DNA from: Muribaculaceae bacterium
Lineage (GTDB): Bacteria; Bacteroidota; Bacteroidia; Bacteroidales; Muribaculaceae
Assembly: GCA_017619355.1 (NCBI GenBank)
Contig: JAFZSO010000057.1
Span: 1-64,000 of the forward strand
Reading direction: 5' to 3'
DNA: 64,000 nucleotides
The notes beneath the pieces are model-generated. The model did not search any database, was not told the DNA's origin, and saw nothing but the letters and a program-made list of their open reading frames with translations. Positions 25,914 through 33,158 of the stretch are shown here, piece after piece (within the stretch, counting starts at the first letter, position 1; every line of letters begins with the position of its first letter). A program made the translations under genes and the position numbers.

Positions 25914-25945
25914 TTTGGTTTTTCGCTCGCCTTGCACTAATTTTG
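25898..25945 (+). promoter_or_regulatory. Promoter of bcp with an embedded inverted repeat
   Basis: TTTG at 25914-25917, 20 bases, then TAATTTTG at 25938-25945. The -33 box is the loop-side half of an inverted repeat: GAAAAAC-T-CAAAC, two bases, GTTTG-GTTTTTC. A hairpin or a bound dimer here would cover the polymerase contact. Transcription would begin about 35 bases before bcp. Confidence 0.7.
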
Positions 25946-25985
25946 TGTTCCTAAAAGATTGTGAAACCTCTAAAAAGCTATAAAA

Positions 25986-26438
25986 ATGAATATAGGAGAC
26001 AAAATACCCGAAATGCTCGGAATTGACCAGAATGGCAATCAGGTGAAAGCCAGCGACTTCGCTGGCAAGAAACTCGTCATTTACTTCTATCCCAAGGACA
26101 ATACCCCCGGCTGCACCGCCGAGGCATGTAGCCTGAGCGACGGCTACCTGCAGTTGCGCAAGGCGGGTTACGCAATTCTAGGCGTGAGCAAGGACTCACA
26201 GGCCTCGCACACCAAGTTTGCCGAGAAGTACAGCCTGCCTTTCCCCCTCATCGCCGACACCGACACCACGCTGAACCAAGCCTTTGGCGTGTGGCAGCAG
26301 AAGAAGATGGCGGACCGCACCTATATGGGCACCGTGCGCACCACCTTCCTCGTCGATGAGCAAGGCGTGGTCACCCACATCATCAGCAAGGTGAACACTA
26401 AAGATGCCGCCAACCAGATTCTTGAACTCATCAAATAA
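25986..26438 (+). CDS. bcp: Thioredoxin-dependent peroxiredoxin, Bcp/PrxQ type
   Basis: Reduces peroxides in the cytoplasm. The 150 residues have the peroxidatic cysteine in DNTPGCTAEACSL, with the resolving cysteine five residues later, the spacing typical of atypical two-Cys Bcp. PKDNTPG and the later RTTFLVDEQG also match. It leads a five-gene plus-strand operon, with eight bases to tsaE. Confidence 0.95.
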   Translation: MNIGDKIPEMLGIDQNGNQVKASDFAGKKLVIYFYPKDNTPGCTAEACSLSDGYLQLRKAGYAILGVSKDSQASHTKFAEKYSLPFPLIADTDTTLNQAFGVWQQKKMADRTYMGTVRTTFLVDEQGVVTHIISKVNTKDAANQILELIK

Positions 26439-26446
26439 TCACCGAT

Positions 26447-26896
26447 ATGGACAACAATGTTTTAGAGATAAAAATCAATTCGCTCGAGGATCTCGAGATG
26501 GCTGCCTACAAGTTCATGACCGAGATGGACGACTTCACCGTCTTTGCTTTCTACGGACAGATGGGTGCAGGCAAGACCACATTCATCAATGAACTTTGTC
26601 GCCAACTGGGTGTGGAGACCGACAACACCAACTCGCCCTCGTTTGCCATCATCAACGAGTATCGCAGCGACACCACCGCCGAGCTCATCTACCACTTCGA
26701 CTGCTATCGGCTCGAGAACGAGCAGGAGGCCATGGATATTGGTGCCGAGGACTACTACGACTCGGGTGCCGTGTGCCTTATCGAGTGGCCTGAGCGTATT
26801 GAGGGTCTGCTGCCCGACGACACCGTGCGCGTGGACCTCACCGTGAACGACGACGAGACACGCACTCTTAAAGTCACCTTCCCCGAACTCGACTGA
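26447..26896 (+). CDS. tsaE: tRNA threonylcarbamoyladenosine biosynthesis ATPase
   Basis: Works with TsaB and TsaD to make t6A37 in tRNAs that read ANN codons. The 149 residues carry the P-loop YGQMGAGKTTFI near 40, the following SPSFAIINEY, HFDCYRLE and the C-terminal CLIEWPERI. Its stop codon overlaps the birA start by one base (TGATG). Confidence 0.95.
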   Translation: MDNNVLEIKINSLEDLEMAAYKFMTEMDDFTVFAFYGQMGAGKTTFINELCRQLGVETDNTNSPSFAIINEYRSDTTAELIYHFDCYRLENEQEAMDIGAEDYYDSGAVCLIEWPERIEGLLPDDTVRVDLTVNDDETRTLKVTFPELD

Positions 26897-27648
26897 TGCC
26901 CCTCACACTCAACTACATACATCTGGAAGAAGCCCGTTCGACCAACTCGCATCTGCTGGCCGAGGCTCCGTCGCTGCCTGACCGCACGGTGGTTTATACC
27001 TATTGCCAGACGGCGGGCCGAGGTCAGAAGGGTAACAGCTGGGAATCGGAGCCGGGCAAGAACCTCGCTTTCTCGTTGCTGCTCAAGCGGCCACCTGTGG
27101 AGGTGCGAGAGCAGTTCTGCATCAGCGAGGCGGTATCTGTTGCCATCTGCGACTGCCTCTCGCAGTTTGCCGATGGCTTTAAGGTGAAGTGGCCTAACGA
27201 CATCTATCACAACGACCAGAAGATTTGCGGCATACTCATTGAGAACTCGCTCGATGGCAGGCAGATTGCGCATAGCGTAATAGGGGTGGGCATTAACATC
27301 AATCAGACCCGCTTTCTCAGCGATGCCCCCAATCCTGTGTCGCTCAAGCAAATCACAGGCGATGACTATGACCTCGACCAGTTGCTTCACGATGTGTGCC
27401 AGCGCATTGAGGAGGCTGTTGGTGCCTTGTCAGACCCATCCAAAAACCTTCATGGCCGCTACATGCAGTGCCTCTACCGCAACGATGGCCAGCTCCATCT
27501 GTGGCAGTTGCCCGACGGCACGCGCTTTGAGGCCGTCATCGACCATGTGGCGCCCGACGGCATGCTCACCCTGCGCCACGCCGATGGCACCGAGCACAGC
27601 TATGCTTTCAAAGAAGTGAAACACATTATTAACAATATTACATTATGA
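26896..27648 (+). CDS. birA: Biotin-[acetyl-CoA-carboxylase] ligase
   Basis: Activates biotin and attaches it to carboxylase subunits. The 250 residues have EEARSTNSHL, the biotin-binding loop QTAGRGQKGNSWES, VKWPNDIY and ICGILIENS. There is no N-terminal DNA-binding domain, so it is the ligase-only type and not a repressor. It overlaps both neighbours by one to four bases, indicating coupled translation. Confidence 0.95.
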   Translation: MPLTLNYIHLEEARSTNSHLLAEAPSLPDRTVVYTYCQTAGRGQKGNSWESEPGKNLAFSLLLKRPPVEVREQFCISEAVSVAICDCLSQFADGFKVKWPNDIYHNDQKICGILIENSLDGRQIAHSVIGVGININQTRFLSDAPNPVSLKQITGDDYDLDQLLHDVCQRIEEAVGALSDPSKNLHGRYMQCLYRNDGQLHLWQLPDGTRFEAVIDHVAPDGMLTLRHADGTEHSYAFKEVKHIINNITL

Positions 27649-28199
27649 ACATTGCCGTTTACTGCTCTTCGCGCAACGATTTGCCGCAGGTTTATGTCAA
27701 TATGGCAGAAATGCTGGGCACTTGGATAGGCACCAATGGCCACACGCTCGTCTATGGAGGGGTGAATGCCGGACTCATGCACATCACCGCTCAGGCTGTG
27801 CACGACACTGGCGGCAAGGTGCTCGGTGTCATTCCTGAGTTCTTTATGCACCGTGCCGATGTGCTTAACGATGAGCTGATTACCACTCGCGACCTGAACG
27901 ACCGCAAGTCGCGCATGATTGCCATGGCCGACGCCTTCGTGATTCTGCCCGGTGGCATAGGCACCATCGACGAGTGGATTTCTACCCTCTCGCAACTCAC
28001 CATCTGCGACAACGATAATCGTGGCATAATTGTTGCTAATCATGAGGGCATGTACGATGGCACCATCAGGCAACTTATGGATTCGGGCAATTCCATCTTC
28101 TCGCGAGGCAAGGACTTGAACCGCTCCATTATGGTTGATGATGCCGCACAATTAATAGAACAACTTAATAAACTGCAACAAGAATATGGCAAAAAGTAA
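27645..28199 (+). CDS. LOG-family nucleotide phosphoribohydrolase
   Basis: A Rossmann-fold protein of 184 residues with the LOG signature: YGGVNAGLM and the catalytic loop RKSRMIAMADAFVILPGGIGTIDEW. Members release the base from nucleoside 5'-monophosphates, for example cytokinin precursors in plants; the natural bacterial substrate is uncertain. ATG and the birA stop overlap in ATGA, and its 3' end overlaps pduO by 14 bases. Confidence 0.9.
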   Translation: MNIAVYCSSRNDLPQVYVNMAEMLGTWIGTNGHTLVYGGVNAGLMHITAQAVHDTGGKVLGVIPEFFMHRADVLNDELITTRDLNDRKSRMIAMADAFVILPGGIGTIDEWISTLSQLTICDNDNRGIIVANHEGMYDGTIRQLMDSGNSIFSRGKDLNRSIMVDDAAQLIEQLNKLQQEYGKK

Positions 28200-28746
28200 C
28201 ATCTACACTCTCACGGGTGACAAGGGCACGACCGCTCTCGTAGGCGGCAAACGTGTCGACAAAGACAACATACGCGTCGAAGCCTACGGCACTATCGACG
28301 AACTCAATGCCAACATAGGTCTGCTGGCACATAACTCCAAGCTCGATTACCCGGGTATGCACGAGCTGGTGCGTAAAATTCAAAATAAGCTCTTCAATAT
28401 TGGTGCCTATCTTGCCACCGATGCTGAAGGTGAAAACCATGTGTTTGGGCTCACCGAGGCCGATGTGAAGGAGATAGAGTCAAAAATCGATGAGATTGAT
28501 GCTTCGTTGCCTCCCATGCAGGGCTTCATCTTGCCGGGCGGAAGCCGCCTGTCGGCCATCTGCGACATTTGCCGCACCGTAACTCGCCGAGCCGAGCGCC
28601 GTATCGTTACCCTGGCACGTGAGGCCTACGTCGATCCGCTCGTGCTCCAGTATGTGAACCGCCTGAGCGATTTCTTCTTCGTCTTTGCCCGTTTTAACAA
28701 CATCCAGAATCAGGTGCAGGAGATTTATTGGGATAAAAACCTCTAA
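28186..28746 (+). CDS. pduO: Cob(I)alamin adenosyltransferase, PduO type
   Basis: Transfers adenosyl from ATP to cobalamin, giving coenzyme B12. The 186 residues begin with the ATP-binding IYTLTGDKGTTALVGGKRVDK-like stretch, then EAYGTIDELNANIG, and the C-terminal CRTVTRRAERR and YVNRLSDFFFVFAR. No B12 riboswitch or transporter is visible in the window. It is the last gene of the bcp-tsaE-birA-LOG-pduO operon. Confidence 0.93.
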   Translation: MAKSNIYTLTGDKGTTALVGGKRVDKDNIRVEAYGTIDELNANIGLLAHNSKLDYPGMHELVRKIQNKLFNIGAYLATDAEGENHVFGLTEADVKEIESKIDEIDASLPPMQGFILPGGSRLSAICDICRTVTRRAERRIVTLAREAYVDPLVLQYVNRLSDFFFVFARFNNIQNQVQEIYWDKNL

Positions 28747-28812
28747 TCACATTTTTTAATAGTCTGCAATCTGTTGTAAATCAGACTACTACAAGACTTT
28801 GTGATTTTTTTT
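28745..28812 (+). terminator. Terminator of the bcp-pduO operon
   Basis: AATCAC and GTGATT enclose a second hairpin TAGTCTG/CAGACTA; a long T-run follows at 28803-28812. Confidence 0.55.
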
Positions 28813-28822
28813 GCATTTTTAT

Positions 28823-28853
28823 TTTGCTATCTATTTGTTTTGCACTATTTTTG
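28823..28853 (+). promoter_or_regulatory. Promoter of the DUF2795 gene
   Basis: TTTG at 28823-28826, 19 bases, TATTTTTG at 28846-28853. The start codon follows 57 bases later. Confidence 0.7.
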
Positions 28854-28910
28854 CCGAAAATTTCGCAAAAAACTTGCTTACACATTATAATTTTCTAATA
28901 GGTTAATACT

Positions 28911-29135
28911 ATGTATTGGACACTTGAATTGGCTACTAAACTTGAGGACGCTCCCTGGCCCGCAACCAAGGACGAACTCATCGACTATGCTATGAGAAGC
29001 GGTGCTCCGCTTGAGGTAATTGAAAATCTTCAGGAAATTGAAGACGAAGGGGAGGCCTATGAATCTATCGAAGAACTCTGGCCCGACTATCCCACTAACG
29101 ACGACGACTTCTTCTTCAACGAAGAGGAATATTAA
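28911..29135 (+). CDS. Small DUF2795 protein
   Basis: A 74-residue acidic protein, conserved in Bacteroidetes and with no assigned function. The N-terminal half (MYWTLELATKLEDAPWPATKDELIDYAMRSGAP region) resembles DUF2795, thought to fold as a small helical domain. The C-terminal tail is rich in Asp, Glu and Phe. It is monocistronic, between its own promoter and a strong terminator, which suggests steady expression. Confidence 0.8.
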   Translation: MYWTLELATKLEDAPWPATKDELIDYAMRSGAPLEVIENLQEIEDEGEAYESIEELWPDYPTNDDDFFFNEEEY

Positions 29136-29183
29136 TCGTTAATCAAATTATAGTTTACTGATAATTAGCAAGGTAGATAATGT

Positions 29184-29221
29184 GAATGGGTGAACATCAG
29201 TTCGCCCATTCATTGTTTTTA
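29184..29221 (+). terminator. Terminator of the DUF2795 gene
   Basis: GAATGGGTGAAC and GTTCGCCCATTC form a 12-base stem with one mismatch, followed by ATTGTTTTT. Confidence 0.85.
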
Positions 29222-29503
29222 TTGCCAAAACTGGCTGAAATTCCCCAATTTGCCCCCGTACCATCAGTTTTCAACCTTGAAACTTGCTAAAATGAGATTT
29301 TGTTTTGGCATTACATCGGTTATTCTTTGGTATTTTATTGTCTTTTGTCTATATTTGTGCTTGAATTTTTAAGAAAATATTAATGCGATGTGGAGATGAT
29401 ATTCATATTATCCTATGGCTATTAATCAACAGAAGAAAAAGAAACTGAAAGATTATTAGAAAAGCCCCATATGCATATGTGTAACTGATAAATATGGAAT
29501 CAT
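29222..29503. other. AT-rich leader region of the restriction-like module
   Basis: After the terminator the base composition drops to AT-rich. A promoter lies at 29326-29357 and then about 140 bases of untranslated leader. CATATGCATATG at 29468-29479 is a perfect 12-base palindrome, and CATATG recurs at the start codon. Confidence 0.5.
29326..29357 (+). promoter_or_regulatory. Promoter of the restriction-like module
   Basis: TTTG at 29326-29329, 20 bases, TATATTTG at 29350-29357. It fits the Bacteroidetes consensus well. Confidence 0.65.
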
Positions 29504-30682
29504 ATGAAAAAGTATAATCGAGTAATGTTGGGTCGTGGTAGTGCCTATGCTAAGATGTGCCGTGAAGAAGGATATATAGGTGCAGATTTTAGTATTGATT
29601 CTGACCTGTCCGGTGACTTGTTTGAGAATTGGAGGGATTTTAACAACAAATTCATTCCAATATGGTTGAAGAATGTGCCAGGAAAATCCAGGACTTCTGC
29701 TGGACTAGCATGTGGCTTTCTTTGGACTATTGTGAAAGGATTGAAGATCGGAGACATTATACTAAGCCCATCTGGTGAGGGTTACTATTATGTGGGAACC
29801 ATCTCAAGTGATTATTATTATGTTCCTAATACGAAATTGCCTCATCGCAGGAAAGTAGAGTGGATGGACAAAGTGATAGAAAGAAAGAATATGTCAAAGA
29901 AATTGCAGAATTCTTCAGGTTCAATAGGAACATGCTGTGATTTGACAAACTATGCTATGGAGATAGATGCACTATTATCTGGAAACATCACAATTCCTTC
30001 AGTTGTGACCCAACAACCTTCAATTTCTGTAAAATCATTTGAAGAGCGTTCATTACATAAACTGTTTTGTAGTTTTCTGCGTACTCGTGGAATCTTTGCT
30101 AAAACCATTTACCATGAGAAATCATCTTCAAGAACAGACAATACTCAAAAGTGGGTACATCCAGATATTATCGGTGTTCAGTTTGAAGAATACAAGAATG
30201 ACGCAACACTCTCACTATTGAAGGCCACTGAACCCAAAGAGACTGTACACCTCTATTCCTATGAACTTAAAAGAAGAATAGAATCTGACTATCAACTTAA
30301 GCAGTGTTATTTCCAGGCTTTGTCAAATAGCAGTTGGGCTAACTTCGGTTATCTGGTTGCTTTTGAGATTAGCGAGGACTTGGCTGAGGAAATGGAGCGT
30401 CTTAACAACGCTTTTGGCATTGGCATTATCCTGATGCAAGCAAACGACTCGAAGATACTGTATCCTGCCCGTGAAAAGGAACTTGATTATAATACAATTG
30501 AGAAACTAAACAATCTCAATACCGATTTTTGTACATTCATCAACAAATTATCTATGGTCCTTAATGCCTCGAAAGACTACACAAATGATATCAAGCTGTC
30601 GTTTGAAAAGATTTGCGATAAAATTTTTGAGTCAGATGAGGAACAGGAGGCTTATTGCAAAGAACATAACATTCCATTCTGA
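29504..30682 (+). CDS. EVE-like plus HrgA-like nuclease-fold protein, candidate modification-dependent restriction component
   Basis: A 392-residue protein with two parts. Residues about 1-130 resemble the EVE/PUA-like modified-base readers of type IV restriction enzymes (LKIGDIILSPSGEGYYYVGTI, then HRRKVEWMDK). Residues about 180-390 match the HrgA/COG2958 C-terminal region: HPDIIGVQF, YSYELKRRI, FQALSNSSWANFGYLVAFEI and FGIGIILMQ. Asp in PDIIG and Glu-x-Lys in YELKR suggest a PD-(D/E)xK nuclease core. It is AT-rich compared with neighbours. The next gene starts nine bases later. No methyltransferase or helicase is present. Function is inference. Confidence 0.7.
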   Translation: MKKYNRVMLGRGSAYAKMCREEGYIGADFSIDSDLSGDLFENWRDFNNKFIPIWLKNVPGKSRTSAGLACGFLWTIVKGLKIGDIILSPSGEGYYYVGTISSDYYYVPNTKLPHRRKVEWMDKVIERKNMSKKLQNSSGSIGTCCDLTNYAMEIDALLSGNITIPSVVTQQPSISVKSFEERSLHKLFCSFLRTRGIFAKTIYHEKSSSRTDNTQKWVHPDIIGVQFEEYKNDATLSLLKATEPKETVHLYSYELKRRIESDYQLKQCYFQALSNSSWANFGYLVAFEISEDLAEEMERLNNAFGIGIILMQANDSKILYPAREKELDYNTIEKLNNLNTDFCTFINKLSMVLNASKDYTNDIKLSFEKICDKIFESDEEQEAYCKEHNIPF

Positions 30683-30691
30683 TAAACAGAT

Positions 30692-31909
30692 ATGATTGAT
30701 GTAAAAAACTTCATACAAGCATATATCTCTGAAAGAGACACTTTTTTTGACAGAGAGAGATATAAATGGGAGGCAGTCAAGTCTTTCCAAGATAACTATT
30801 TCAGAAAAGATATTCCTCTGGATGAAAGGTTGGAAATACCTTTTAATATAGCTAATAATCTTTTGACATCCCACAACTATTATCCAGCTGGAATGCTTCG
30901 CACTTTCGCAAAGGAAAAGACAGAAGAAACCCAAATATGCCTTGACAATTTATTTGAGGAATCATTACCCCTATTAGAAAGAGTATGGACTTTCCTTGGT
31001 GGCATTGAAAAGATTTTCATGACATTGAAACAGGGAGGATATAGCGATTGGAAAAATAGGACTAACGTACAGTCGTACCAAGACCCTCACACTGTCTCTG
31101 TATATCTTGCATTGAGATTTCCAGACAAATATTATATTTACAAGTGGTCGGTCTTTAAAACCGCTGCTGAAAAATTTGGTTATACTATCAAGTCTAAGAA
31201 TAAGGTTGATAAACTGATTGAATTCTACGAACTCTGTAATACTGTGAAACAGGAGATTCTGAAGGAAAAAGAGTTCTTGGATGATTATCGTGCTAAACTT
31301 AAAGAAAGTGGATTGGCTGATGTTGGTTATAGTATTCTTACTCAAGATTTTATATATGCTGTAGCTACTTATTTGAATGCTGATGATTTTCGTAAAAAAG
31401 GAAAAACGGTAATTAGAAAAGAAAAGGAAATTGAATCATCTGTATTCAATACCGTAATTCTTGAGGCTGGGGCAGAGTTTCGAGGCAAGAAGGGCATAGA
31501 CTTTGCCAAGCGAGATGAACTTTTCAGGGACTTAGGAATAAAAGGCGAAATGTGGGTTGTCAACTATGAGAAGGAACGATTGGCCAGACTCGGTATTAAG
31601 TATGATGTTAGACATGTTTCAGTCGTTGATGGCGATGGTTTGGGATATGATGTGCTATCAGTTGAGGACGATAGTAAGACACCACGCTATATCGAAGTTA
31701 AAACTACTACTGGTGGCGTTGACAGGCCGTTGTTTTTTAGTAGGAAAGAACTTGAGCGCAGCATAAAGGATGCAGACCATTTTTACCTATATAGGGTTTG
31801 CAATTTCAAGGCAGCAAATAAACAAGCAGATGTTGTTATTATTAGAGGAAGTCTCGCAGATCTCAACGCTATTCCCGTTACTTTTGAAATTTCCATTAAA
31901 AAGGACTGA
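30692..31909 (+). CDS. DUF3883 nuclease-like protein with McrB-like N-terminal region
   Basis: A 405-residue protein. The N-terminal 220 residues are helical and contain PHTVSVYLALRFPDKYYIYKW, similar to the N-terminal region of some McrB-type proteins. The C-terminal 150 residues are a DUF3883 domain, a predicted PD-(D/E)xK fold: GKKGIDFAKRDELFRDLG, then DGLGYDVLSVEDD, IEVKTTTGG and FFSRKELERS. Asp-x-L and Glu-x-Lys supply the expected metal site. It lies nine bases after the EVE/HrgA-like gene, clearly in one operon. DUF3883 proteins are common in defence islands; the partner choice here is unfamiliar to me. Confidence 0.75.
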   Translation: MIDVKNFIQAYISERDTFFDRERYKWEAVKSFQDNYFRKDIPLDERLEIPFNIANNLLTSHNYYPAGMLRTFAKEKTEETQICLDNLFEESLPLLERVWTFLGGIEKIFMTLKQGGYSDWKNRTNVQSYQDPHTVSVYLALRFPDKYYIYKWSVFKTAAEKFGYTIKSKNKVDKLIEFYELCNTVKQEILKEKEFLDDYRAKLKESGLADVGYSILTQDFIYAVATYLNADDFRKKGKTVIRKEKEIESSVFNTVILEAGAEFRGKKGIDFAKRDELFRDLGIKGEMWVVNYEKERLARLGIKYDVRHVSVVDGDGLGYDVLSVEDDSKTPRYIEVKTTTGGVDRPLFFSRKELERSIKDADHFYLYRVCNFKAANKQADVVIIRGSLADLNAIPVTFEISIKKD

Positions 31910-31967
31910 TAGTCACAAGATTGTCTCATGTTGTTGGTGATATTAATAATATTTGTCTAAAAAGTTG

Positions 31968-31975
31968 TATCTTTG
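31968..31975 (+). promoter_or_regulatory. -7 element of the fic gene
   Basis: TATCTTTG lies 10 bases before the chosen GTG, so the transcript would have almost no leader. There is no good -33 box; readthrough from the upstream pair is possible. Confidence 0.45.
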
Positions 31976-31985
31976 CATTTATAAA

Positions 31986-33134
31986 GTGGACATTGAAAAT
32001 AAACACATATTGAACGAGTACGAGCAGTATTTGCGCCAAGGAGAACCGTCAAAGCGTGAAAAGGCTTTGACATGGGCAACATCTATTGGCTTGCAACAAG
32101 TTGATGGACTGCAAACTTCTGATTATCTGCATAGTGTTGCTCGTCGTAATATTGAAAATGAAATCACCACCGCTGAGAGCCAACAACTCATAGCCTCTTA
32201 TTATGAACAGCTTAATGCAAAGCGGCAAGAACAATCGAAGGATACCGAGGAGGCCGACCGTGCGGCTGCTAATATAGCTCATATTCTCTCAACAGCAACT
32301 CTGGACTTTACCTCTCATGGACTGAAAATGCTTCATCGTCAGATTTTCAAGGGGATATTCAAGCATGCAGGTGAGTTTCGTGCCTACGATATTACCAAGC
32401 GTGAGTGGGTGCTCAAAGGAGCCTCGGTGCTCTATTTGAGTCATGCCGATCTTCAACGCGCTGTTGATTATGACATAGAACAAGAGCGTCAGTTCAGTTA
32501 TACCTCGCTCTCAACCGATGAGATTGTGCAACACATCACCCGCTTTGTGGCTGGATTGTGGCAGATTCACCCCTTTGGTGAAGGGAACACGCGTACTATA
32601 GCTGTCTTCACCATTCAATATCTGCGTTCATTGGGTTTCAATGTCGATAATGAGATGTTTGCGCTCCACTCGTGGTACTTCCGCAATGCACTGGTGAGGG
32701 CAAATTACAAAAGTGCCACAATCGATTATACCCCTGTTTATCTTGAGCGTTTCTTCCGGAACTTGCTGCTCAATGAGCAATGGGAATTGCGTAATCGCTA
32801 TCTGATTATCGATTTTGATGGTTCAAAACCGAACAAGTACCGAACAAGTACCGAACAAGTACCGATCAAGCTTGAAACGGCATCTCACAATGTCGAAGCC
32901 TTGATCATGGCTATTGGTAAACAACAACTTAAAGCAAGTGATGCCATGATGGCTATAGGACTAAAACATCGTCCATACTTTTTGAGCAATTACCTTAATC
33001 CTGCTATGAAAGCAGGATTTGTGACCATGCTTTATCCCAATAGTCCACGGCATCCACGCCAGCGGTATCTGCTCACCCCCAAAGGACTCGTTTTCTTTAA
33101 CAACAAAACGACATCAAATAACGAGCCCCTCTAA
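31986..33134 (+). CDS. Fic-domain protein (probable AMP transferase)
   Basis: About 382 residues. The Fic core has the active-site motif HPFGEGNTR near residue 194, preceded by a helical N-terminal part and followed by a winged-helix-like C-terminal domain (LLTPKGLVFF). The motif differs from HPFxxGNGR at one place, as in many Fic relatives. NIENEIT in the N-terminal part resembles the inhibitory helix, but the canonical Ser/Thr four residues before Glu is Arg. The only starts after the -7 element are non-ATG; the GTG is chosen because earlier codons lie in the promoter. It follows the restriction-like pair by 76 bases. Confidence 0.82.
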   Translation: MDIENKHILNEYEQYLRQGEPSKREKALTWATSIGLQQVDGLQTSDYLHSVARRNIENEITTAESQQLIASYYEQLNAKRQEQSKDTEEADRAAANIAHILSTATLDFTSHGLKMLHRQIFKGIFKHAGEFRAYDITKREWVLKGASVLYLSHADLQRAVDYDIEQERQFSYTSLSTDEIVQHITRFVAGLWQIHPFGEGNTRTIAVFTIQYLRSLGFNVDNEMFALHSWYFRNALVRANYKSATIDYTPVYLERFFRNLLLNEQWELRNRYLIIDFDGSKPNKYRTSTEQVPIKLETASHNVEALIMAIGKQQLKASDAMMAIGLKHRPYFLSNYLNPAMKAGFVTMLYPNSPRHPRQRYLLTPKGLVFFNNKTTSNNEPL

Positions 33135-33158
33135 TCCTTAATCTCTCATCCCTCATCC

